Shown: piece by piece, positions 1 to 4,832 of the stretch
How positions within the stretch are numbered: position 1 is the first letter of the stretch
How the letters are laid out: every line of letters begins with the position of its first letter
Source of the DNA: Polyangiaceae bacterium
Lineage (GTDB): Bacteria; Myxococcota_A; Polyangia; Polyangiales; Polyangiaceae
Length of the DNA stretch: 8,301 bases
Direction: 5' to 3'
NCBI GenBank assembly: GCA_025934595.1
Contig: JAICXU010000104.1
Span: forward strand, 1-8,301
Position numbers and translations under genes: made by a program
The notes under the pieces: generated by a model
Database searches by the model: none
Seen by the model: only the letters and a program-made list of their open reading frames with translations
Told to the model about the DNA's origin: nothing

Positions 1-186
1 GCGCTTTGCTTCTTCGTCGACGACTGCGACGCGCATCATCGAACCGCGGTGGAGCACGGCGCGAAGATCGTCCGCGCGCCGACGACGGAGGACTACGGCG
101 ACGATTATTGGACCGACCGTAGCTACGGCGCGATCGATCTCGAAGGCCACCTCTGGTGGTTCATGCAACGCCTCAAGGGCGGTTAG
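1..186 (+). CDS. VOC/glyoxalase-like protein, C-terminal part only
   Basis: This is the last 61 codons of a gene that begins before the window; frame 1 is open from base 1 to the TAG at 184-186. The product ends with an FVDD strand, a helix (HHRTAVEHGAKIVRAP), a segment DYWTDRSYGAID and then LEGHLWWFMQ. This order is typical of the second half of glyoxalase/bleomycin-resistance (vicinal oxygen chelate, VOC) proteins of the PhnB-like type, where Y/DPEGH-W-F forms the last strands and the Glu is often a metal ligand. VOC members include isomerases, dioxygenases and antibiotic-binding proteins, so the substrate cannot be named from a fragment. The following ArsR-type gene overlaps or abuts it, which suggests co-transcription. 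The family call is good; the function is open. Confidence 0.8.
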   Translation, partial: ALCFFVDDCDAHHRTAVEHGAKIVRAPTTEDYGDDYWTDRSYGAIDLEGHLWWFMQRLKGG

Positions 187-188
187 CC

Positions 189-491
189 TTGCGCGATCGC
201 GAATCGCTCGACCGCGTTCTCGCCGCGCTTGCCGATCCCGCGCGGCGCGGAGCCATCGATTTATTGCGCAAAAAGCCGCGAAAAGCGAGCGATCTAGCCG
301 ACGCGCTCTCGATGACGCGATCGGCGATGAGCCGTCATCTCCGCGTGCTCCGCAAGAGCGGTCTCGTGCGCGAGGAGAGTCACGACGACGACGCGCGGCT
401 CCGCATCTACCAGCTCGAACGCGCACCGTTCGAGAATCTCGAGAGCTGGCTCGAGCAGGTGCGCGCGTTCTGGAAGCGTCGGCGCGACTGA
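189..491 (+). CDS. ArsR-type winged-helix transcriptional repressor (no metal site)
   Basis: This is a small cytoplasmic DNA-binding protein of about 100 residues. After a short N-terminus it has LAALADPARR, the hallmark of ArsR/SmtB-like regulators, then a helix-turn-helix (KASDLADALSMTRSAMSRHLRVLRKSGLV) and a charged wing (REESHDDDARLRIYQLE), ending in a helix rich in Trp/Phe/Arg. It has no cysteine and lacks the ELCVCDL metal-sensor motif. It therefore resembles the SdpR/polyketide-cyclase-linked branch rather than arsenic or zinc sensors. I chose the TTG at 189, three bases after the upstream stop, because AAGGGCGG lies about 6 nt before it. A GTG at 156 in the same frame, 31 nt inside the VOC gene and preceded by GAAGG, is an equally possible start. 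ArsR genes paired with VOC or SRPBCC genes are common, so it may regulate its own two-gene unit. The ligand is unknown. Confidence 0.85.
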   Translation: MRDRESLDRVLAALADPARRGAIDLLRKKPRKASDLADALSMTRSAMSRHLRVLRKSGLVREESHDDDARLRIYQLERAPFENLESWLEQVRAFWKRRRD

Positions 492-498
492 CTTCGGA

Positions 499-1716
499 TC
501 AGCGCGCGACGAGACCCGTGGCGTGCTCGGGGACGCCCACGAACACGGGCTTCGCAGTGAGGGCTCCCGCCGAGGTGACGGCGAGCACGCTGAGGGCGTG
601 ATCTCCCGAGTCGAGCGCATAGAGGAAGCCCTTGTCGCTCGTGACCGCCATCTCGAGCGGTCCCGCGCCCGTCGTGGCGCTGACGCCGCCCGTCCCGAGG
701 AGCGTGAGCGCGCCGCCCGTTCCGACCGCGTATCCGCTGATCGTGTTGCTGTGCGCGTTGGTGACGAACGCGTTGGTTCCCACGACGCGAACCCAACACG
801 GAGCTGCTTGCGAGCTGACGAGCGAGCTCGTCACGGGAGTGATCGCTCCATCCGCGTCCGCGACGGTGTACGAGGTCGCTGCGCCCGGGCCCGCTTCGGA
901 GACGATGAGGTCGCCCGCCGCCGTGAAGTCGAACCCGAACGGCGTGGCGCCGACCGAGCTTTGCGTGTTCCGAGCGCTCGCGACGCCGGCCGTGACGACG
1001 AACGTATCGATCTTGCTGGTGACCTTTTCGGTGACGACGAGCACGTTGCCGCTCGGACTGAACTGAATCTGCGCGGGGCCCGGGCTCGCGGTGCTCAGCG
1101 GCTGCGTCGACGACGCGATCGGCAAGAGCCCGCCCGCGTCGATTCGGAAGCCGGAGATGTTCGCCGCGTTCGACGCGCCGTCGCCGGCATTGAGCGCGTA
1201 GACCGTGTCGTTCGAGACGGTGACGCTCACCGGCATCACGCCGCCGGAATCGACCTTCGAGACGAGCGACAGGCTGCCGTCGAGCTCGAGCTCGAGCTCC
1301 GAGATCGAGTTGTCGCCCGCGTTGACCGCGAAGAAGAGATTCTTCGCGGAAGAAAATGCGAGAGCGCCCTGATCGCCGAGGCTCGCCGCCGTGCCGATGC
1401 CTCCCGTCGCGTACGCGCCGTGCGGCGTGAGCGACCCGTCGGCTGCGCGGTCATAGACGTAAACGGCATTCGATGTGGCGTCGTTCGAAAGCGTGTAGAC
1501 CGCATTCGCCGCGCTCGTCGGCGTGGGCGCCGTCGGACCTTGCGCGCCCGTGTCGCCTTTCGATCCCTTCGCGCCATCTGCTCCTGTCGCGCCGGCGGCG
1601 CCTTGCGCGCCGCTCGTTCCTGCCGCGCCGTTTGCGCCGTCCGATCCGCTGCATCCCGCGAGACCGATCAAAAAGAAAAGAGCGCTGCCGATTCCAAAGG
1701 TGCGTTGCGATCGCAT
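499..1716 (-). CDS. Lipoprotein with collagen-like stalk and lactonase-like beta-propeller
   Basis: This is a 405-residue secreted lipoprotein. Residues 1-21 form a signal peptide ending in the lipobox LAGC, with Cys22 as the lipidated residue; Ser at +2 fits outer-membrane sorting by the E. coli rule. Residues 24-62 are 13 uninterrupted Gly-X-Y triplets, rich in Ala, Asp, Lys and Thr with one Pro, like bacterial collagen-like stalks. A TAPTPTS linker follows. From about residue 72 to the end I count seven repeats of the type V-Y-x-x-N-x-x-x-N-x-I-x-x-Y-x-V-x-x-D-G-x-L, as in the 6-phosphogluconolactonase-like/YVTN family of seven-bladed propellers. Enzymatic activity cannot be inferred; many such propellers act as binding or scaffold domains. 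The ATG has a strong GGAGG 5 nt upstream. The stop lies 7 nt from the convergent ArsR stop, leaving no room for a terminator. Confidence 0.9.
   Translation of the reverse strand: MRSQRTFGIGSALFFLIGLAGCSGSDGANGAAGTSGAQGAAGATGADGAKGSKGDTGAQGPTAPTPTSAANAVYTLSNDATSNAVYVYDRAADGSLTPHGAYATGGIGTAASLGDQGALAFSSAKNLFFAVNAGDNSISELELELDGSLSLVSKVDSGGVMPVSVTVSNDTVYALNAGDGASNAANISGFRIDAGGLLPIASSTQPLSTASPGPAQIQFSPSGNVLVVTEKVTSKIDTFVVTAGVASARNTQSSVGATPFGFDFTAAGDLIVSEAGPGAATSYTVADADGAITPVTSSLVSSQAAPCWVRVVGTNAFVTNAHSNTISGYAVGTGGALTLLGTGGVSATTGAGPLEMAVTSDKGFLYALDSGDHALSVLAVTSAGALTAKPVFVGVPEHATGLVAR
1531..1647 (-). repeat. Collagen-like Gly-X-Y coding repeat (13 triplets)
   Basis: This stretch encodes residues 24-62 of the lipoprotein and has glycine at every third position without a break. 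Alanine is the commonest X residue, and there is a Lys/Asp cluster (GAKGSKGDT). In bacterial collagens such charged pairs replace hydroxyproline in stabilising the triple helix. The position, directly after the lipid anchor, fits a rod or trimerisation stalk holding the propeller away from the membrane. Confidence 0.85.
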
Positions 1717-1721
1717 GTCGT

Positions 1722-1726
1722 CCTCC
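1722..1726 (-). promoter_or_regulatory. Strong Shine-Dalgarno site of the collagen-stalk lipoprotein
   Basis: GGAGG on the minus strand sits 5 nt before the ATG at 1716. It is the best ribosome-binding site in the window and fixes this start. It contrasts with several other genes here that have none. I could not identify a convincing promoter in the 1717-1928 gap. Confidence 0.8.
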
Positions 1727-1860
1727 GTCGATGTGAAAAGCGTTGTGGTGTCTACCTACGAGGCGCTACGAGCACGCACGAACCCAGTTTCGGAAACGCG
1801 TCTCGAAATCGCGTCATCGTGGCGAGCGAAACTTTTCCGTCGCGTGATCGTATCGATCTC

Positions 1861-1886
1861 ACACGCGGAGCGTGTCGCGCGCGTGT
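1861..1886. repeat. Short nested inverted repeats downstream of the zinc-ribbon gene
   Basis: ACACGC-GGA-GCGTGT (1861-1875) is a perfect 6-bp hairpin, and ACACGCG can also pair with CGCGTGT at 1880-1886. It lies 43-68 nt beyond the stop of the minus-strand zinc-ribbon gene, where a terminator would be expected, but no T-run follows on that strand. It could equally be an operator, a Rho-type end, or chance in GC-rich DNA. The rest of 1717-1928 holds nothing else I can support except a small palindrome (GTTTC-G-GAAAC, 1787-1797). Confidence 0.3.
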
Positions 1887-1928
1887 CGACCGCGGACACG
1901 TCGGAAGGTGATCGCGATGTTCTTCGCG

Positions 1929-2909
1929 CTACGCCAAAAGCTGGTGCATCACCCAGCCCGCAGCGCAAAGGACGGGCGCAAGGAGCGGCCCGGCCGCGAG
2001 CAGCAGCCACATCGTTCTTCGATCGCTCTGCTTCGTGGCTTCGTTCGCGGCGATGGCGGCCTGGACCTGCACGTCGACGGCGGTCGCATCTTCTTTTTTC
2101 TTTGCCGCATACGCTTGCGGGACGCTGAGCAGATTGTCCGCGCCGCAGTAGATGCATCGCGTCGCGAGCGCGCCGGGATGCACGTCGAGCGGTGCGCCGC
2201 ATCGCCGACAGGAAGATGCGCCGCCCGGCGTCGCAGCGGGCTGCGCAGACAGCTTGGCTTGGAGCTCTTCGAGGCTCGAGATTTTTTGGCTCGTTCGCCA
2301 TGCGAGCGCGATCGGTACGACGCCGAGAAAATAGAGGACGCCCGCGATCACGAGATCGCTCGTGACGTTCATCTGCGTTGTCGCCACCGCCTGCGCGGCC
2401 GCATCCGGATCGAGCATCAGCCATGCGATGATCGACTCGCCGACGTAGGGCACGGAGATGACGCCACAGATCAGAACGCCGATGCCCGCCGTGATTTTCG
2501 TGACCGTGTCGCCGCCGCCGAGCTTGTCGCCGACGATCGCTCCGCCAATGGCTCCGACGATCGCGCCGACGGCAAGAATGACGAGCGTCACGATGCCGAC
2601 GCCATAGCCGACCCACACGGCGACGCGTTCCCACGTCGCGGGCGGACGCGAGATGTCTTTGCAAAGCGCGTCGAGGTCGGCGGCGTCGGTCGCCGACATG
2701 CGATGTGCGTCACGCATCATCTTGTAGGCCTCGGGAACGGTCGTCTTCATCCCGCAGCCGCTGCAAGTGATGGTGTCGCTGTCGCCGACGGGTTCCGGCG
2801 CGCCGCAATGGCTGCAGAGAAGAGGCTCGAGTCGAGGCTTCGTCGCGACGGGGTCAACGCTCACGGCCGGCTCGCTTTGGGCATGTCCGTGTCCTCGTCG
2901 CTTGCTCAT
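1929..2909 (-). CDS. Membrane protein with two Cys4 zinc ribbons
   Basis: This 326-residue protein is of no family I can name. An N-terminal polar tail is followed by a first zinc ribbon (CSHCG at 32-36, CSGCG at 49-53). Hydrophobic segments lie at about 98-127, 139-166 and 186-204; the first ends in a Gly/Ala-rich, glycine-zipper-like run (GAIVGAIGGAIVGDKLGGG). A second zinc ribbon follows (CRRCG at 234-238, CIYCG at 252-256), then a Lys/Ala/Gln-rich helical stretch and a last hydrophobic helix at about 302-324. Both ribbons match the CxxCG...CxxCG form of rubredoxin-like knuckles, which usually act in protein or nucleic-acid contact or structure rather than catalysis. With four helices they can be on the same, cytosolic, side. 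The ATG has no Shine-Dalgarno site, but TATTCT lies 7 nt upstream. A 72-nt gap with an inverted repeat separates it from the preceding operon. Confidence 0.8.
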   Translation of the reverse strand: MSKRRGHGHAQSEPAVSVDPVATKPRLEPLLCSHCGAPEPVGDSDTITCSGCGMKTTVPEAYKMMRDAHRMSATDAADLDALCKDISRPPATWERVAVWVGYGVGIVTLVILAVGAIVGAIGGAIVGDKLGGGDTVTKITAGIGVLICGVISVPYVGESIIAWLMLDPDAAAQAVATTQMNVTSDLVIAGVLYFLGVVPIALAWRTSQKISSLEELQAKLSAQPAATPGGASSCRRCGAPLDVHPGALATRCIYCGADNLLSVPQAYAAKKKEDATAVDVQVQAAIAANEATKQSDRRTMWLLLAAGPLLAPVLCAAGWVMHQLLA

Positions 2910-2916
2910 TTCATGG

Positions 2917-2922
2917 AGAATA
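2917..2922 (-). promoter_or_regulatory. Candidate -10 element (TATTCT) for a leaderless start
   Basis: TATTCT on the minus strand ends 7 nt before the ATG at 2909, so initiation at the usual distance would fall on or next to the ATG itself. TTGCGC at 2941-2946, 18 nt further upstream, is a weak -35 candidate and overlaps the inverted repeat. There is no Shine-Dalgarno sequence. This is pattern evidence only. Confidence 0.4.
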
Positions 2923-2934
2923 AAAGTGAGCGTG

Positions 2935-2971
2935 GAGCTCGCGCAAGCGCGCTACGGCCCGGAGCGAGCTC
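2935..2971 (-). terminator. 8-bp inverted repeat, possible terminator or operator
   Basis: GAGCTCGC (2935-2942) is exactly repeated in inverse as GCGAGCTC (2964-2971), with a 21-nt GC-rich loop. It starts 11 nt past the stop of the winged-helix gene on the minus strand. A T-rich tract (TTTTATTCT) comes about 9 nt after the stem, so it resembles an imperfect intrinsic terminator for the 2982-4444 operon. It also covers the -35 region of the zinc-ribbon gene, so an operator role is possible. Confidence 0.4.
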
Positions 2972-2981
2972 GGCACGCCTC

Positions 2982-3248
2982 TTACCGTCGCAGCGCCTCG
3001 ACGCCTCGTGCCGTCATGCGCACGCGGCCGCCTCGGCCTCCCGCCTCGCGTTCGTCTTCTTCACCGTCGGGCGCTTCGCCGAACTCGCTCGTGGCTTCGA
3101 CGAGCCCGCGATCGAGGAGGCGCGTGACGATCTCGATTTCGTCCTCGCCGAGCTCGTCGAGATCGAGGCCGCCGTGGTCTTCGTCCGAGAGGCGCACTTC
3201 TTCGAGGAGCGCGCGTTCTTGCGGCGTGAGCTGGAGAAGCGGTTTCAT
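2982..3248 (-). CDS. Small winged-helix-like protein coupled to MBL hydrolase
   Basis: This is an 88-residue acidic protein starting MKPLLQLTPQERALLEEV. It has a helical half with a possible recognition helix (GEDEIEIVTRLLDRGLVEA), a highly charged insert (DGEEDEREAGGRGG) and a final VRMTARGVEALRR. The last motif matches the wing strand and closing helix of many MarR/PadR-like winged-helix proteins (LT..G...L). I therefore read it as a degenerate or miniature winged helix, perhaps for protein rather than DNA contact, because the helices are strongly acidic. The ATG is one base after the MBL stop (TGAcATG), a classic coupling arrangement. The same frame is open up to 3311, but that extension only shadows the MBL gene. 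I do not recognise the specific family. Confidence 0.7.
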   Translation of the reverse strand: MKPLLQLTPQERALLEEVRLSDEDHGGLDLDELGEDEIEIVTRLLDRGLVEATSEFGEAPDGEEDEREAGGRGGRVRMTARGVEALRR

Positions 3249-3249
3249 G

Positions 3250-3963
3250 TCATCGTCCAGCGAGGAACGCCAACACGCGCGAGCGCGCGTCTCCGAGCAG
3301 CGGCGCCCCATGCCCGGCGAGCAAATGGTTGTATTCTACACCTTTATCGTGGAACGCCTGCAATGACGCGTGGGCACGCGCCATGTCGGCGGTGAAGGTC
3401 GGATACGCCGTCGCGAGCCCCGGTAGAAGCGTGAGCGGCGGACGTGCGGTGAGAAGCGTGTCGCCGGACAAGAGCGCGCGCGTCGTCGCGTGACGGTAGA
3501 ACACCGAGCCGTCCGTGTGACCCGGCACCCAGTGCACTTCCATTCCCGCGATCGTGTCACCGTCCTGCAGCGCGCGATCGACGACGAGCGACTCGGCGGG
3601 GAAGCGATTTTCGATCGCGGCAAGAACGCCCGCCATCATGCTTCCTTCGCCTCGCACCAGCGGCAAGCGGCGCGTGCGTTCGGCCAAGACGTCGGCGTCG
3701 GCTTCGTGCGCGTAGATCCGCACGCCTCGGCGTTGGAGATACGCCGCGTTGCCCGCATGATCCGAATGGCGATGCGTGAGGAGCACGCCGGTGAGATCGC
3801 GGGGACCGAGGCCTGCGCTTCGCAGCTCGAGGAGGAGCGTCATCCTCTCGGTGACGTGACCGGTGTCGATGAGCCAGCGATCGCCCGCGCCTCCATCGAC
3901 GAGAAACACGTTCGACACGAGGAGGCTTCGAAGGTGACGAATGGGAGCAATGACGTTGCGCAC
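3250..3963 (-). CDS. MBL-fold metallo-hydrolase
   Basis: This 237-residue cytosolic hydrolase of the metallo-beta-lactamase superfamily carries all the dinuclear metal ligands: THRHSDHAG (His64, His66, Asp68, His69), VPGHTDGS (His149), SGDTLL (Asp168) and LLAGHG (His218). Hydrolases of this subgroup act on thioesters, lactones or phosphoesters, or serve as nucleases; the substrate is not visible. Its length and its end just after GHG-PLLGDARSRVLAFL match MBL domains without a C-terminal appendix. LACTB2-like relatives carry a winged-helix domain at that point, while here a separate winged-helix-like gene starts one base downstream. The GTG start is supported by GAGG 7 nt upstream. A TAAGAT hexamer overlapping the end of the preceding gene could give an internal promoter. 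No signal peptide is present. Confidence 0.93.
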   Translation of the reverse strand: MRNVIAPIRHLRSLLVSNVFLVDGGAGDRWLIDTGHVTERMTLLLELRSAGLGPRDLTGVLLTHRHSDHAGNAAYLQRRGVRIYAHEADADVLAERTRRLPLVRGEGSMMAGVLAAIENRFPAESLVVDRALQDGDTIAGMEVHWVPGHTDGSVFYRHATTRALLSGDTLLTARPPLTLLPGLATAYPTFTADMARAHASLQAFHDKGVEYNHLLAGHGAPLLGDARSRVLAFLAGR

Positions 3964-3970
3964 GGCGTTT

Positions 3971-3974
3971 CCTC
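3971..3974 (-). promoter_or_regulatory. Shine-Dalgarno site deciding the GTG start of the MBL gene
   Basis: GAGG, within GAGGAA on the minus strand, lies 7 nt before the GTG at 3963. The nearby upstream ATG (in GATGAAAG) is out of frame, so the GTG is the natural start. Confidence 0.65.
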
Positions 3975-3982
3975 GACCGCTT

Positions 3983-4444
3983 TCATCTTACTCGCGGACG
4001 CTCGCGAGCGAAGAGGCTGATCACGATCACGGCCGTCACCGACACCGCGGTCGAGGAGAGCGCAGGAGCGACATGGGCTCCGAGAATGAGGCTCAAGTCA
4101 CCGAGCACGGCGGGCAGCTGCGCCAACGTCGTCGTCAAAAAGAGCGCTTCGAGATCCGCTCGCTCCGCGGCGACGTCCGGCGTGATCGTCGAATCGCGTC
4201 GCCAGCGTTCCAAGCTTTTTCGAAAGCGCGCGGGATACCAGCGAAAGCCGACGACGCCTCCGAGGAGAGGAAACGGAACGACGCCCCAGGCGATCGGCGT
4301 CACGTGCTCGGCCATGAACGCGCGCACGTCCGCAGCCTGGCTCGCGATCAAAAAATGCCGGAGCAAAAAATCGAGCCCGAGCATCATCGGCCCGGCGCTC
4401 GCGATGACGATGACGAAAAGCGCGCGCAGTCTCGTCTTCTCCAT
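3983..4444 (-). CDS. Four-helix inner-membrane protein of unknown function
   Basis: This 153-residue protein has no family I recognise. Hydrophobic segments lie at about residues 8-28, 48-67, 100-122 and 125-146. Between helices 2 and 3 there is a basic stretch followed by an acidic helix (RWYPARFRKSLERWRRD...TPDVAAERADLEAL), most likely on the cytosolic side by the positive-inside rule. The short basic tail (ARERPRVR) fits the same topology. The ATG is preceded by GGGCGGGGCC, a weak Shine-Dalgarno. TAGCCT 16 nt before the ATG is a possible -10 element giving a short leader. It is the first gene of a probable operon: 19 nt to the MBL gene, then 1 nt to the winged-helix gene. It is divergent from the lipoprotein at 4542 across a 97-nt gap. 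Its role may be linked to the MBL enzyme, but this is inference from order alone. Confidence 0.75.
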   Translation of the reverse strand: MEKTRLRALFVIVIASAGPMMLGLDFLLRHFLIASQAADVRAFMAEHVTPIAWGVVPFPLLGGVVGFRWYPARFRKSLERWRRDSTITPDVAAERADLEALFLTTTLAQLPAVLGDLSLILGAHVAPALSSTAVSVTAVIVISLFARERPRVR

Positions 4445-4528
4445 GGCCCCGCCCGACCCAAGGCTACACGTTCGAAGCTTGATTGCCGTCCCGGGACCCG
4501 GCTGCGATCACGCTTTCAATCGATGCGC

Positions 4529-4534
4529 TATGGT
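4529..4534 (+). promoter_or_regulatory. Candidate -10 element (TATGGT) for a leaderless start
   Basis: TATGGT ends 7 nt before the ATG at 4542, and no Shine-Dalgarno site is present. An in-frame ATG at 4530 lies inside the hexamer. If the hexamer is the -10 element, 4542 is the true start and 4530 is not transcribed. No clear -35 hexamer is seen at 16-18 nt. Confidence 0.4.
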
Positions 4535-4541
4535 TCCCGAC

Positions 4542-4634
4542 ATGTGTCGCGCGTTTTCACTTTTTTTGGCGGCAAGCGCGCTCGCAGCATGCGGAACCTC
4601 GCCCCCCCCATCCTCGAACGCCGGTCCCGCATGA
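4542..4634 (+). pseudogene. Lipoprotein signal peptide cut off from its protein by an in-frame TGA
   Basis: These 30 codons start MCRAFSLFLAASALAAC and form a complete lipoprotein signal peptide: Arg at position 3, a hydrophobic core, and lipobox LAAC with Cys17 as the lipidated residue. A Ser/Pro/Asn/Gly linker follows, and then a TGA at 4632-4634. The same frame continues without a break behind the stop with DAGTGDGGGAELPPDGS, a typical linker of lipoproteins in this kind of genome, and stays open to 6104. The natural gene is therefore 4542-6104 and is broken by one codon. Signal and body share a frame, so a single substitution (for example from CGA, GGA or TGG) explains it; a frameshift does not. 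A T7 run (4561-4567) and a C8 run (4602-4609) lie just before it. A real nonsense mutation, readthrough or a sequencing error all remain possible. Confidence 0.7.
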
Positions 4635-4832
4635 GATGCGGGCACGGGTGACGGCGGCGGCGCCGAGCTTCCGCCCGACGGCAGCGTTCCTCTCCATCCG
4701 AAAAAGCTGCCGTTCACGTTCACGCGACCCGAGGCTGGCGACCCGATCGATCAAGCGACGATCGACCAGAAAACCGACGAGCTCATCGATCTCCTCGCGA
4801 AGACGCGTTACCTCGGATTCGTCTCCGAACGC

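Noticed and set aside
523..1911. 462-codon open frame on the plus strand opposite the collagen-stalk lipoprotein
   Set aside because: The product is Arg/Asp/Ala-rich with no domain, signal or ribosome site; it is the GC-driven shadow of the minus-strand gene, which has a lipobox, Gly-X-Y triplets and propeller repeats.
3249..3311. 21-codon N-terminal extension of the winged-helix gene
   Set aside because: It lies wholly inside the MBL coding sequence, is Cys/Arg-rich and shadow-like, and the ATG at 3248 fits TGAcATG coupling.
1872..3395. 507-codon open frame on the plus strand across two minus-strand genes and the gap between them
   Set aside because: It spans several unrelated genes and a promoter region, and its composition is Arg/Ala/His-rich and shadow-like; the opposite strand carries zinc-ribbon, winged-helix and MBL motifs.
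4602..4609. C8 run as a phase-variable switch restoring the full lipoprotein
   Set aside because: Signal peptide and body are already in the same frame; gain or loss of one C leads into frames ending at 4651 or 4905, not into the body.
4632..4634. Selenocysteine insertion at the TGA
   Set aside because: The codon lies in a low-complexity linker with no redox motif, and I see no convincing hairpin directly after it; an ordinary stop, mutation or error is simpler.
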